Source: Aquaspirillum sp. LM1 (GTDB lineage Bacteria; Pseudomonadota; Gammaproteobacteria; Burkholderiales; Aquaspirillaceae). From it: a stretch of 64,000 nucleotides of DNA. Each line of letters begins with the position of its first letter. Positions within the stretch are counted from its first letter, which is position 1. The stretch lies in NCBI RefSeq assembly GCF_002002905.1, contig NZ_CP019509.1, positions 3,376,001 to 3,440,000 on the forward strand. The letters are read 5' to 3'. Under the pieces are notes generated by a model that was given only the letters and a program-made list of their open reading frames with translations, was not told the DNA's origin and ran no database searches. This document shows, one piece after another, positions 17,200 through 28,001 of this stretch. Position numbers and translations under genes: made by a program.

Positions 17200-17453
17200 T
17201 GAAAGAGACTATCGGGTGGAAGTTGGCGGGTCGAGGTCGTATTAGTACTTTGCGGCTTGACCCAGCCTCTAACGTGACCTGCCAGACTGACTCGCACCCC
17301 GGATTGCTTCCATCGAGAGCGCACGCTAAACAGGCCGTTGGCGACTTGTCGCCTTCAGGCTCATTCAGTCCTGGTGCCCGCCTCCTTCCATCCTTCATTC
17401 AGTCCTGGTGCCCGCCTCCTTCCATCCTCAAGTGTAAATCGATAGGAAGCGCC
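17200..17453 (+). ncRNA. Putative IS110 bridge-RNA region (left-end non-coding)
   Basis: 254 bp without a credible gene between the IS left end and the transposase. IS110-group elements encode here a structured RNA that pairs with donor and target DNA. Visible structure includes a GGCGAC-TT-GTCGCC stem at 17340-17353 and a perfect 34-bp tandem duplication at 17361-17428. RNA boundaries and loops cannot be defined without folding and relatives. Confidence 0.4.
17361..17428 (+). repeat. Perfect 34-bp tandem duplication inside IS110 left end
   Basis: Two identical adjacent copies, 17361-17394 and 17395-17428, each starting TCATTCAGTCCTGGTGCCCG. It lies 25 bp before the transposase ATG, in the presumed bridge-RNA or leader region. 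Confidence 0.9.
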
Positions 17454-18677
17454 ATGGAACTGTCAGCACTGTACAAATGCGTCATCGGACTCGACGTCCA
17501 TCAGGCGCAAATCACCGCCTGCGCATTGATTCAGCAACCCGATGGCAGCACGCGCATCGAGCAGCGGCAGTTTGGCGGCTTTGCCCGCGACCGCCGGGAA
17601 CTCGCGGATTGGGCCGCTTCCTTGCACCCGGATGAAGTCGTGATGGAGAGCACCGGCATCTACTGGAAGAGCCCGTATGCCGCGCTGGAGGCAGTCGGCA
17701 TCCGCGCCAAGGTGGTGAATGCCCGCCACGTCAAGCATGTCCCTGGCCGCAAGACCGATGTGGGCGATGCCCATTGGCTGGCGATGCTGGCGCGGGCCGG
17801 TTTGTTGCGCGCCTCGTTTGTCCCGCCTGCAGCATTGCGCGAATTGCGCCTGATTGCCCGTCAGCGACAGAAACTGGTTGGCCAACTGGCCTCTGAGAAG
17901 AACCGGCTGCACAAAGTGCTGACCGACAGTGGAATTCGCCTTGGCGTAGTGGTCAGCGATCTGCATGGGCAATCTGCCCGCGCCATGGTCAAGGCGATCA
18001 TCGCCGGGCAAGCCCCACAACAGGTGATCAACCTGGCCAGCCGCCGACTGAAGGCCAGCCGTGAGGAGATCTTCGATGCCCTGCAAGGCGAGCTGACCGC
18101 CAGTCACCGCTTCGTGCTCGACGAACTGATGCAGCATATTGAGGAGATCGAAGCCAGGATCGACCGCTTCGACGTCCGATTGCTGGCTGGGCTTGAATCC
18201 GAGCGGGGCACGCTGGCGCTGCTGCAAACGATCCCTGGCGTTGACCTGATCGGCGCGGCGATGCTGTTGGTGGAAATTGGCTCGGACATGGGCGCCTTCG
18301 GCAGCGCAGATCGTTTGGCTTCGTGGGTTGGCGTTTGCCCGGGCAACAACGAGTCGGCGGGCAAGCGCAAGTCAGGCCACACCCGCAAGGGCAACCCATA
18401 TGTGCGCCGCCTGCTGTGCGAGTTTGCGCATGCCGCCAGTCGCACCACATCGGTGTTCAAGTCGAAGTTCCAGGCTCTTGTGGTCAGGCGTGGCTACAAA
18501 CGCGCCATTATTGCAATTGGTCACAAAATTCTGCGCACGCTGTTCTTCATGCTCAAGCGGCGCGAGCATTACCGGGATTGCGCGACGGATTACGAGGCGC
18601 TCTCTGTTCAGCGCAATGCCCCACGCTGGATCAAGGCGCTGACTAAATTTGGTTTTATCACGCCAGCCAGCGCCTGA
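17454..18677 (+). CDS. IS110-family transposase (DEDD recombinase)
   Basis: 407 residues. The N-terminal RuvC-like DEDD domain shows VIGLDVHQAQ (Asp), VVMESTGIYWKS (Glu) and KTDVGDAHWLAMLARAG (Asp, Asp). A coiled linker follows, then the C-terminal Tnp_20 domain with IPGVDLIGAAMLLVEIG and the RKSGHTRKGNPYVRRLL region holding the serine-containing active segment. The ATG at 17454 follows AGGAAG and gives the normal N terminus. An open frame from 17199 runs through the non-coding left end and is not used. The protein appears intact. Confidence 0.93.
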   Translation: MELSALYKCVIGLDVHQAQITACALIQQPDGSTRIEQRQFGGFARDRRELADWAASLHPDEVVMESTGIYWKSPYAALEAVGIRAKVVNARHVKHVPGRKTDVGDAHWLAMLARAGLLRASFVPPAALRELRLIARQRQKLVGQLASEKNRLHKVLTDSGIRLGVVVSDLHGQSARAMVKAIIAGQAPQQVINLASRRLKASREEIFDALQGELTASHRFVLDELMQHIEEIEARIDRFDVRLLAGLESERGTLALLQTIPGVDLIGAAMLLVEIGSDMGAFGSADRLASWVGVCPGNNESAGKRKSGHTRKGNPYVRRLLCEFAHAASRTTSVFKSKFQALVVRRGYKRAIIAIGHKILRTLFFMLKRREHYRDCATDYEALSVQRNAPRWIKALTKFGFITPASA

Positions 18678-18763
18678 TTCTGCATGGGCGTTTTTTTACA
18701 TGGCCTTCGGGCCAGGGTGGCGCTCGTCCTGGTGGTGGGCTCTTTCACGCTAAATCGACTGAT

Positions 18764-20038
18764 TTATCTGCGGTTCAACGCCCGCGCGCCAATATCCCGG
18801 CGCAGCTGACGGCCATCAAACTGGATGGCGTCGGCCACGGCGTAAGCGGTTTCCCGCGCGCTTTGCACCGTCTCACCCAGACCCACCGCGCACAGCACCC
18901 GCCCGCCGCTGGTAACCAGCTGGCCATCGGCATTGAATGCGGTGCCGGCATGGAAGGTCATACTGTCGGCGCAGGCAGCCGGAATGCCGGTGATCACGTC
19001 GCCCTTGCGTGGGGCATCCGGGTAGCCGGCGGCGGCCAGCACCACGCCCATGGCCACGCGCGGATCCCAGTCGGCGCTGACCGTGTCCAGCTTGCCGTCG
19101 ATGCCGGCTTCCAGCAGCACGGTGAAGTCGCTGGTCAGACGGGCCATGATCGGCTGGGTTTCCGGGTCGCCAAAGCGGCAGTTGAACTCGATGGTGTACG
19201 GGTCGCCGTGGGCGTCGATCATCAGGCCGGCGTACAAAAAGCCGGTGTAGGTGTGGCCATCGGCCTGCATGCCGCGCACGGTCGGCAGGATGATGCGCTC
19301 CATCACCTTCTGGTGCACGGCCTCGGTGACCACCGGGGCTGGGCTGTACGCCCCCATGCCGCCGGTGTTCGGGCCTTGGTCGTTGTCCAGCAGGCGCTTG
19401 TGATCCTGGCTGGTGGCCATGGCCAGCACATGCTCGCCATCCACCATGACGATGAAGCTGGCTTCTTCGCCTTGCAGGAAGTCTTCAATCACCACGCGCG
19501 CGCCAGCGGCACCCATTTTGTTGCCCAGCAGCATGTCGTCGATGGCAGCGTGCGCTTCTTCCAGCGTCATCGCCACCACCACGCCCTTGCCGGCGGCCAG
19601 GCCGTCGGCCTTGATAACAATCGGCGCGCCCTTGCCGTCCACATAGGCGCGGGCAGCGGCAGCATCAGTGAAAGTCTGGTAGCCGGCAGTGGGAATACCG
19701 TGGCGCTGCATGAAGGCCTTGGCGAAGTCTTTCGAGCTTTCCAGCTGGGCGGCATACTGGGTGGGGCCAAAGATGCGCAGGCCGGCGGCGCGGAAAGCGT
19801 CTACCACGCCAGCAGCCAGCGGCGCTTCCGGGCCAACCACGGTGAAGGCAATGGCCTGTTCGCGGGCAAAGCTGACCAAGTCGGGAATGGCGCTCAGGGC
19901 AAGATTGGACAAACTGGCATCCAGCGCGGTGCCCGCGTTACCGGGGGCGACAAACACCTGGGTTACCCGTGGCGACTGGGCAATGCGCCAGGCCAGGGCG
20001 TGTTCACGGCCACCAGAGCCAATGACGAGAACTTTCAT
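18764..20038 (-). CDS. purD: Phosphoribosylamine-glycine ligase (GAR synthetase)
   Basis: ATP-dependent ligation of glycine to 5-phosphoribosylamine, step 2 of purine synthesis. The 424-residue protein has the standard length and the ATP-grasp layout: N domain (KVLVIGSGGREHALAWR), ATP-grasp loop (VIKADGLAAGKGVVVA at about residues 141-156), metal site (IEFNCRFGDPETQPIM). It is the last gene of dusB-fis-purH-purD on the minus strand. Its stop lies about 20 bp from the presumed IS110 right end, so its natural terminator may have been replaced. Confidence 0.97.
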   Translation of the reverse strand: MKVLVIGSGGREHALAWRIAQSPRVTQVFVAPGNAGTALDASLSNLALSAIPDLVSFAREQAIAFTVVGPEAPLAAGVVDAFRAAGLRIFGPTQYAAQLESSKDFAKAFMQRHGIPTAGYQTFTDAAAARAYVDGKGAPIVIKADGLAAGKGVVVAMTLEEAHAAIDDMLLGNKMGAAGARVVIEDFLQGEEASFIVMVDGEHVLAMATSQDHKRLLDNDQGPNTGGMGAYSPAPVVTEAVHQKVMERIILPTVRGMQADGHTYTGFLYAGLMIDAHGDPYTIEFNCRFGDPETQPIMARLTSDFTVLLEAGIDGKLDTVSADWDPRVAMGVVLAAAGYPDAPRKGDVITGIPAACADSMTFHAGTAFNADGQLVTSGGRVLCAVGLGETVQSARETAYAVADAIQFDGRQLRRDIGARALNRR

Positions 20039-20102
20039 CGGGGAGCACTCCTTGTGCGCCCGGCCAGCGCACAGGCTGGCCGGGAGGGGGTCATCTGTCA
20101 GA

Positions 20103-21686
20103 TCAATGGCGGAAGTGGCGCACGCCGGTCAGCACCATGGCAATACCGTGCTCGTTGGCGGCAGCAAACACTTCTTCGTCACGCATCGAGCCACCCGGAT
20201 GGATGATGGCCTTGATGCCTTGCTCGGCAATCACGTCGATGCCGTCACGGAACGGGAAGAACGCATCCGAGGCAGCCACAGCGCCCACCAGCGGCAGGCC
20301 CGCGTCAGTGGCCTTGCGTGCAGCGATGCGGGTGGAATCCACCCGGCTCATCTGGCCAGCGCCAATACCGGCGGTCTGGCCATCCTTGCAGAATACGATG
20401 GCGTTGGATTTGACGAACTTGGCCACGCGCCAGGCAAACAGCAGGTCGGACATTTCCTGTTCGCTGGGGGCGCGCTCGGTGACCACGCGCAGCTCCGGCA
20501 GGGTGACGTTGCGCACGTCCGGGGTTTGCACCAGCACGCCGCCGCCAACGCGCTTGAGCTCGAACGGGTTGGCCCCGGCGGCCAGCGGGATTTCCAGCAC
20601 GCGCACATTCTTCTTGGCGGCGATCAGCGCCTTGGCTTCGGCGGTGAACGACGGGGCGAGCAGCACTTCCAGGAACTGGGCGCTGACCACTTCCACGGTG
20701 GCAGCGTCTACTTCACGGTTAAAGGCGATGATGCCGCCAAAGGCGCTGGTGGTGTCGGTGGCAAAGGCCAGACGATAGGCGCTGAGCGGATCGGCGGCCA
20801 CCGCCACGCCACACGGGTTGGCGTGCTTGACGATGACGCAGGCCGGGGCGTCGAAGGTCTTGACCGCTTCCCAGGCGGCGTCGGCGTCGGCGATATTGTT
20901 GTACGACAGTTCCTTGCCTTGCAGTTGGCGGTAGTTGGCGATGCTGCCGGCAGCCGGGTCGAGGTCGCGGTAGAACGCAGCGGCCTGGTGCGGGTTTTCG
21001 CCGTAGCGCATGTCCTGCACCTTGACCAATTGCAGGTTCAGGCGATTGGGGAAGGCCACCCGTTCCGGCGTACCAGTGACTTCACCTTCGGCCAGGCTGG
21101 TCAGGTAGTTGGAAATCGCGCCATCGTAGGCGGCGGTGTGGGTGAAGGCTTTTTTGGCCAGAGCAAAGCGGGTGGGCTTGGACAGCTTGCCGGCGTTGGC
21201 GCGCAGCTCTTCGCTCAGCGCGGCGTAGTCGGCGCTGTCGGTGACGATGGCCACATGCGCCCAGTTTTTGGCCGCCGAGCGCACCATGGTCGGGCCACCG
21301 ATATCGATGTTTTCGATGGCGTCTTCCAGCGTGCAGTCCGGGTTGGCGATGGTGGCTTCAAACGGATACAGATTGACGCACACCAGGTCGATGTTGCCAA
21401 TGCCGTGTTCGGCCATCTTGGCCACATGTTCGGGCAGGTCGCGCCGGCCCAGAATGCCGCCATGCACCTTGGGGTGCAGGGTTTTCACCCGGCCATCCAG
21501 CATTTCCGGAAAACCGGTGTAGTCGGCCACTTCGATCACCGGCAGGCCTTGTTCGGCCAGCAGCTTGGCGGTACCGCCAGTGGAGAGGATTTCCACCCCG
21601 GCCTGCGCCAGGGCCTGGGCAAATTCGACGATGCCGGTTTTGTCGGAAACGCTAATCAGCGCGCGGGTGATGGGTGTCATGGTCAA
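20103..21686 (-). CDS. purH: Bifunctional AICAR transformylase / IMP cyclohydrolase
   Basis: Performs the last two steps of IMP synthesis. 527 residues. The N-terminal IMP cyclohydrolase is MGS-like ([27 protein letters not shown]). The C-terminal transformylase holds the catalytic Lys-His in [13 protein letters not shown] and ends [10 protein letters not shown]. It is 64 bp upstream of purD in the same operon. The fis gene lies 57 bp upstream. Confidence 0.97.
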   Translation of the reverse strand: MTMTPITRALISVSDKTGIVEFAQALAQAGVEILSTGGTAKLLAEQGLPVIEVADYTGFPEMLDGRVKTLHPKVHGGILGRRDLPEHVAKMAEHGIGNIDLVCVNLYPFEATIANPDCTLEDAIENIDIGGPTMVRSAAKNWAHVAIVTDSADYAALSEELRANAGKLSKPTRFALAKKAFTHTAAYDGAISNYLTSLAEGEVTGTPERVAFPNRLNLQLVKVQDMRYGENPHQAAAFYRDLDPAAGSIANYRQLQGKELSYNNIADADAAWEAVKTFDAPACVIVKHANPCGVAVAADPLSAYRLAFATDTTSAFGGIIAFNREVDAATVEVVSAQFLEVLLAPSFTAEAKALIAAKKNVRVLEIPLAAGANPFELKRVGGGVLVQTPDVRNVTLPELRVVTERAPSEQEMSDLLFAWRVAKFVKSNAIVFCKDGQTAGIGAGQMSRVDSTRIAARKATDAGLPLVGAVAASDAFFPFRDGIDVIAEQGIKAIIHPGGSMRDEEVFAAANEHGIAMVLTGVRHFRH

Positions 21687-21743
21687 CGGTTCGCTTGTGC
21701 TAAAGGGGATGGGAAAGACGTCAAAACAGGGGTCAGGCCCGGT

Positions 21744-21980
21744 TCAGATCAGATCGTACTGTTTCATTTTCTTGCGCAGGGTGTTGCGGTTCAGCCCCAG
21801 CAGCTCGGCGGCGCGGGTCTGGTTGCCTTGCGCGTGCGCCAGCACCACTTCGATCAGCGGTTTTTCCACCTGGGCCAGCACCATGTCGTAAATCGGCTGC
21901 GGCGCTTCGCCGTCCAGATCGAGAAAGTATTGCTGCATTGCCAGTCGCACGGAAGCGGCAATGTCGTCTTGGCTGTTCAT
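21744..21980 (-). CDS. fis: Fis-family nucleoid-associated regulator
   Basis: 78 residues. The C-terminal Fis HTH is complete (EVVLAHAQGNQTRAAELLGLNRNTLRKKMKQYDLI). The N-terminal part is shorter than the 98-residue enterobacterial Fis, as in other betaproteobacteria. Fis bends DNA and stimulates rRNA promoters and recombination. It follows dusB by 24 bp; the dusB-fis pair is conserved widely in proteobacteria and here leads into purH-purD. Confidence 0.93.
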   Translation of the reverse strand: MNSQDDIAASVRLAMQQYFLDLDGEAPQPIYDMVLAQVEKPLIEVVLAHAQGNQTRAAELLGLNRNTLRKKMKQYDLI

Positions 21981-22004
21981 GATATCAGTCGTTTCTGCGT
22001 GTTT

Positions 22005-23054
22005 TCAGTATTCTGGCAAGGACTCAGCCTTGCAAAGGGCACCCTCGGCACCAGCGGGCAGCTCAAGGTAGCGCAGGCGCTCGCCGTGTTCGGCCAGGCG
22101 GTGAAAAAAACCGGCCACGGCGGCACGCTGGGCGGCGGTGTCTTCCAGCTGGTACATGGTCTGGCGAAAGGCGTTGCCGCCTTCCAGGCCACGGGTGTAC
22201 CAGGCAATATGCTTGCGGGCGATGCGGCAGCCGGCGTATTCCCCGTAAAACTGGTAAAGGTCATCCAGGTGGGCCAGCAGCACCTCGCAGATTTCCGCCA
22301 CTTCCGGCGGCGGCAGGCAGGTGCCGGTGTCCAGATAATGCTGGATTTCGCGAAAGATCCACGGCCTTCCCTGCGCGGCGCGGCCAATCATGATGCCGTC
22401 TGCGCCGGTGTAGTCGAGCACAAAGCGGGCTTTTTGCGGGCTGTCGATGTCGCCATTGGCCAGCACCGGAATGCCCACCGCCGCCTTCACCGCGCGGATG
22501 GTGTCGTATTCGGCCTGGCCGTGGTACATGTCTTCGCGGCTGCGCCCGTGCAGCGCCAGCGCGGCAATGCCGCTGTCTTCGGCCAGTTTGGCCACACGCA
22601 GCGCGGTGTTGTTGTCCCGGCTCCAGCCAGTGCGGGTTTTCAGCGTCACCGGCACGTCCACCGCGGCCACCACGGCATCGAGGATGCGCGCCACCAGCGG
22701 CTCGTCACGCAGCAGCGCCGAACCGGCAGCCACATTGCACACCTTCTTGGCCGGGCAGCCCATATTGATGTCGATGATCTGCGCGCCCTGCGCCACCGAC
22801 AACCGCGCGGCCTCGGCCATTTGCGCCGGATCGCCACCGGCAATCTGCACCACAATCGGGGCCACTTCGCCCTGGTGGTCGGCGCGGCGCAGGCTTTTCT
22901 TGCTGGCCCACAGCGCGGTGTTGGACGCCAGCATTTCGCTGACCGCCATGCCCGCGCCCATGCGTTTGCACAGCATGCGAAATGGCCGGTCGGTCACCCC
23001 CGCCATCGGGGCCACCACCAGTCGGTTGTTCAAGGTATACGGGCCGATCTGCAT
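22005..23054 (-). CDS. dusB: tRNA-dihydrouridine synthase B
   Basis: FMN- and NADPH-dependent reduction of specific uridines in the tRNA D-loop. 349 residues, TIM barrel. Motifs are APMAGVTDRPFR (N terminus), the catalytic-Cys segment NMGCPAKKVCN at about residues 100-110, LHGRSREDMY, and GADGIMIGRAAQG. The ATG at 23054 gives the family N terminus (MQIGPYTLNNRL). The open frame continues 54 codons upstream but without family similarity. It is the first gene of the dusB-fis-purHD operon. Confidence 0.95.
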   Translation of the reverse strand: MQIGPYTLNNRLVVAPMAGVTDRPFRMLCKRMGAGMAVSEMLASNTALWASKKSLRRADHQGEVAPIVVQIAGGDPAQMAEAARLSVAQGAQIIDINMGCPAKKVCNVAAGSALLRDEPLVARILDAVVAAVDVPVTLKTRTGWSRDNNTALRVAKLAEDSGIAALALHGRSREDMYHGQAEYDTIRAVKAAVGIPVLANGDIDSPQKARFVLDYTGADGIMIGRAAQGRPWIFREIQHYLDTGTCLPPPEVAEICEVLLAHLDDLYQFYGEYAGCRIARKHIAWYTRGLEGGNAFRQTMYQLEDTAAQRAAVAGFFHRLAEHGERLRYLELPAGAEGALCKAESLPEY

Positions 23055-23298
23055 GGTTGGGCTTTGGCGGGACGCGTGCGGGAAAAGGGAGGGCATTTTA
23101 ATGCGATTTCCGCCGCTGGTAAAAGAATTTTGCTTATTTTTTGACCAGCCGCAGGGGGAATCAGCCAGGCAGGCGGCATCCGGCTCAAGCCCGCTGCGCT
23201 TGCCGTCGATATGCATGAACCAGGCCGCCCTGAGCCCACCATGCCATGATAGTATGTTCCCCGTTTCGCATACCCCAGCTTATGTGAGTGATTCCATC

Positions 23299-24198
23299 AT
23301 GAAATCCGCCCTTCTGCGCCCCGCGCTGCCTGGCCTTGCCCTGTGCGCCAGTCTGTTTTTGACGGCGTGCACCACCCCGTACAGTGAAGCCCCGGTGGCC
23401 ACCAACTTTCCCAGCAGCAAGCAGCACAAGCTGCAAGCCGGCGCGCACTGGAATGTGATTGCCAACGACGCCGCCAGCACGCTGGTCAGTTCGATCCGGC
23501 TGGGCAAGGGCTGTATTGCCGCCTACCCGGATTGCAACCGGCTGGCGCTGCGCCCGCCCAAGGAACCCACGGCGTTTGCCCGAGGCTTCCACACCCTGCT
23601 GGCCACCGCCCTGGTCAACCAGGGCGTGCAACTGGCCCCGGATGCGGCGTCGGCCATGATGATGCCGGCCAACGTCACCACCACGGCCACCACGCCAGCC
23701 AGCCCACCGCGCGTGGTCAGCCGCAAGACAAAAACCAGCAAGGCGGGCAAGACCAGCAAAACCCAACGCAGCGTCATCCAGCGCCCGGCCAGCGTCCAGA
23801 TGGTCACGCTGACCCCGCCCGCGCCGCTGCGCCAGGAGCTGGAGGTGGATATCCAGGTGGTGAAGTTCTCACCAGGCCGGCTGGATGGCCGCTACTTTGT
23901 CAGTGGCACCGCGCTGAGCACTGGGGTGTGGGGCTTGCGTGGACTGTGGAGCCAAACCTCGCCACAGGGCGCTGGCGTGGGTGTGGCCCTGGGCATGACC
24001 TTCGACGCCTACCGCTGGTTCAGCTCTGAATTTGCCCGTGGCCCGCTGCCGCAGCTGGAAATGATTGTCACCGTATCGGCCTTGAGCAATGGCATTTATA
24101 TTGGCCGGGTCAGCAATCTGTATTATCTGTCTGACAACGACCTGTCGCTGTACGTGCCGGCCACGCCCACCCCGGTCTATCTCAACGGAGGTGCCTGA
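23299..24198 (+). CDS. Lipoprotein of unknown function, first of a lipoprotein trio
   Basis: 299 residues. It has a lipoprotein signal with lipobox LTAC (Cys at about residue 25). The mature part opens with a conserved-looking segment (HWNVIANDAASTLVSSIR). A Thr/Lys/Ser-rich linker (about residues 132-162) follows, then a beta-rich C-terminal part (RQELEVDIQVVKFSPGRLDGRYFVSGTALS). The stop overlaps the next gene's start (TGATG), so it is translationally coupled to the FlgO-like lipoprotein. I do not recognise a named family. By context it may act with the FlgO-like protein in the outer membrane. Confidence 0.75.
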   Translation: MKSALLRPALPGLALCASLFLTACTTPYSEAPVATNFPSSKQHKLQAGAHWNVIANDAASTLVSSIRLGKGCIAAYPDCNRLALRPPKEPTAFARGFHTLLATALVNQGVQLAPDAASAMMMPANVTTTATTPASPPRVVSRKTKTSKAGKTSKTQRSVIQRPASVQMVTLTPPAPLRQELEVDIQVVKFSPGRLDGRYFVSGTALSTGVWGLRGLWSQTSPQGAGVGVALGMTFDAYRWFSSEFARGPLPQLEMIVTVSALSNGIYIGRVSNLYYLSDNDLSLYVPATPTPVYLNGGA

Positions 24199-24758
24199 TG
24201 AACCGTCCACTCTTCCTGGCCCTGAGCGCGCTGAGCCTGACCCTGCTGGCCGGTTGCGCCAGCGACAGCCAGTATAGCCGCCCGCCGGAGCCCACCTACG
24301 AAGCCGCCGCCCGCAATGAGCTGGTCAGCACCAATTACCGTGCCGCCGATCACCTGCTCAGTCAGGTGCGCAGCTACGAAGACGACGGCCCGATGCTGGT
24401 GGCCACGCTGGTGAACATCGACGCGCTGGACCGCTCGTCCACCCTGGGCCGGCTGATTTCCGAACAGGTGGCCGCCCGCTTTGCCCAGCAAGGCCGGCGG
24501 ATGATCGAGCTGAAACTGCGCAACAATATGTATATGCGCAAAAGCGAAGGCGAGCTGGCGCTGACCCGGGAAATCACCGAAGTAGCCCGTCAGCATAATG
24601 CCAAGGCGGTGCTGCTGGGCAGCTATGGACTGAGCGGCGATTCGGTATTCATCAATCTGAAGGTGGTGCAACCGGGCAGCACGCTGGTACTGGCCGCCTA
24701 CGATTATGTGCTGCCGCTTAACCGCGAAATCCGCAGCCTGCTGGGCTTGCCGCGCTAA
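24198..24758 (+). CDS. FlgO-family outer-membrane lipoprotein
   Basis: 186 residues with lipobox LLAGC (Cys at about residue 20). The FlgO domain follows (NYRAADHLLSQVRSYEDDGPMLVATLVNIDALDRSSTLGRLISEQVAARF in pieces, then TREITEVARQHNAKAVLLGSY). In Vibrio, FlgO and FlgP are needed for flagellar stability and motility. No flagellar gene lies nearby, so a link to motility is not shown. Its ATG overlaps the stop of the preceding lipoprotein. Confidence 0.82.
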   Translation: MNRPLFLALSALSLTLLAGCASDSQYSRPPEPTYEAAARNELVSTNYRAADHLLSQVRSYEDDGPMLVATLVNIDALDRSSTLGRLISEQVAARFAQQGRRMIELKLRNNMYMRKSEGELALTREITEVARQHNAKAVLLGSYGLSGDSVFINLKVVQPGSTLVLAAYDYVLPLNREIRSLLGLPR

Positions 24759-24888
24759 GCGGCGGCAACCTTGCTCGGCGCGCCAGCCTGCGCGCCAAAA
24801 TCTGGCATACTCTCGCGCGCATGGCGTCATGCGCGCGACCGCCGGCCCGGCCAAGGGCGGCGGTGGCCTCAGCCCGGAAAGGTAATTG

Positions 24889-25368
24889 ATGAAACAATTG
24901 GCAGGTTTTGTGCTGGCGCTCCTGGCCAGCGGGTGCTCGGCAGTGGGTTATCACGGCGGTGCCGTTACCGTCACGGATGGGTATTTTCTGGAGAAAAAAA
25001 TCACCCCGTTGTCCGGACGCGACGTGCAGATCACCATCTGGGCGCACGCCAACAGTGATGGCGTGCTGGAGCAAACCTTGCGCGAAGAAGCCCGCGCCTA
25101 TGGCCTGCGCCAGGATTGCCCAAGTACGGCGGTGGAAAACATGGTGTTTGGCCTGAGCAACGCCATGCTCGACGCCCGACGCTTTGTCCGCGCCACCGTG
25201 CGCTGCCAGAACTTCGGCTACACCGGCTACAACAACAGCGGCTATGGCAGCCCACAGCCCCTGAACGCCAATGCTCCGCTGCCGGAGCCGCTGATCCAGC
25301 CGAATATGAATAGCTATAGCAACAGCAGCAGCACCGGCAACACCAGCCGTGCGCAAAAAGCCCGCTGA
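24889..25368 (+). CDS. Small lipoprotein of unknown function, third of the trio
   Basis: 159 residues with the lipobox LLASGC (Cys at about residue 16). The central part is folded (GRDVQITIWAHANSDGVLEQTLREEARAYGLR), with three cysteines in the mature region. The C terminus is a low-complexity tail rich in Asn, Ser, Gly and Tyr (YNNSGYGSPQ; NSYSNSSSTGNTS). The ATG at 24889 is chosen with GGAAAGG 6 bp upstream; an in-frame TTG precedes it. It follows the FlgO-like gene by 130 bp and ends at the terminator at 25386-25421. Family not recognised. Confidence 0.75.
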   Translation: MKQLAGFVLALLASGCSAVGYHGGAVTVTDGYFLEKKITPLSGRDVQITIWAHANSDGVLEQTLREEARAYGLRQDCPSTAVENMVFGLSNAMLDARRFVRATVRCQNFGYTGYNNSGYGSPQPLNANAPLPEPLIQPNMNSYSNSSSTGNTSRAQKAR

Positions 25369-25385
25369 CACGGGTCGTCAAAAAC

Positions 25386-25421
25386 AAAAACGGGACAGCG
25401 CCGATGGCCTGTCCCGTTTTT
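25386..25421. terminator. Bidirectional terminator between lipoprotein trio and rnpB
   Basis: AAAAACGGGACAG, a 10-nt loop, then CTGTCCCGTTTTT: a 13-bp stem flanked by A and T runs. It serves the plus-strand lipoprotein gene and the minus-strand RNase P RNA. Confidence 0.92.
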
Positions 25422-25436
25422 GCTGGCAATTCAAGC

Positions 25437-25838
25437 GCAAAGTCAGCCTGTAAGCCGGGTTCTGTACCGGTGTTGCCACCGGTGACAGTCATTCCTCTAG
25501 GCCGGCAGTTACCTGACGGCTCCAGCAATCTACCCGGGAACCATGCGGGCCACATGAACGTTCCCCTATTTGATCTTGCTCCGGATGGGGTTTAGCCTGC
25601 CGTCCGTGTTGCCACGTCCGCGGTGCGCTCTTACCGGAATGCCTGTTGCCAGCCATCCACCCCGAAGGGCCACCTTTTCACCCTTGCCTGTGCCGGTTGC
25701 CCGGCCATCGGCGGTTCTGCTCTCTGTTCCACTTTCCGTCGCCTCGCGACGCCCGGTCGTTAACCGGCATCCTGCCCTATGGAGCCCGGACTTTCCTCTC
25801 CCTGTAAACAGGCAGCGACTGTCCGGCTGACTTTGCCG
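25437..25838 (-). ncRNA. rnpB: RNase P RNA (M1 RNA, type A)
   Basis: Catalytic RNA that trims tRNA 5' ends. On the minus strand the ends pair as P1 (CAAAGTCAGCC with GGCTGACTTTG). The universally conserved blocks are present: GAGGAAAGTCCGGGCTCC near the 5' end, GGGTGAAAAGGTGG in the middle, and ACAGAACCCGGCTTACAGG near the 3' end. About 400 nt. The ends are set by P1 and are accurate to a few bases. Confidence 0.95.
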
Positions 25839-25843
25839 GGGCG

Positions 25844-25849
25844 ATTGTA
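25844..25849 (-). promoter_or_regulatory. Predicted -10 element of rnpB
   Basis: TACAAT on the minus strand, about 7 nt before the RNA 5' end. No good -35 hexamer is seen at the right distance. Confidence 0.45.
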
Positions 25850-26033
25850 GCACTGTGCGGGAACTTGGGGCGTAAAAGCGCACGGGCCAAAGAGAGCCAG
25901 CCGGCTGAACTGATGCCCTGGCGGCCAAAAGGGAGCGCCAACGCGGGGGAACAGGCAAGCCATCGACAGCAGCCCCAGCGCCCACAGGTGTGGATATTAT
26001 CGGCAGCACAGCCGCAAGACAGCCCCCTCCCAC

Positions 26034-27854
<1,821 letters not shown>

Positions 27855-28001
27855 AGGGGATATCCTCAGATCTGGATCGAGAGTAGGGAGTGATCCGGCC
27901 ATTTTACGCGGGAAGCCCCCGACGCGCTCATGCCGTTTAGTTAAAAAGGCGGCGCGCAACGGGGGCAAGGCAGTCTGGGTGGATAGTGGTGGCTATTCCA
28001 C

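Larger units (their letters stand above)
17170..18745 (+). mobile_element. IS110-family element (ends approximate)
   Basis: One transposase with a long 5' non-coding region. Partly matching inverted segments lie near both ends: AGCGCCACCC at 17187-17196 and GGGTGGCGCT at 18715-18724. IS110 elements often lack terminal repeats and target duplications, so the exact borders cannot be set from one copy. The long left non-coding region (about 270 bp) and short right end suggest the IS110 rather than IS1111 subgroup, in which the bridge RNA is encoded on the left. Confidence 0.7.

Noticed and set aside
19689..23144. Open frame of about 1150 codons on the plus strand
   Set aside because: It lies opposite dusB-fis-purH-purD. 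GC-rich third positions on the coding strand leave long antisense frames; the translation has no recognisable domain and biased composition.
27855..28001. glmS ribozyme upstream of glmS
   Set aside because: The 147-bp gap is too short for the conserved core and has none of its motifs; this ribozyme is typical of Gram-positives.
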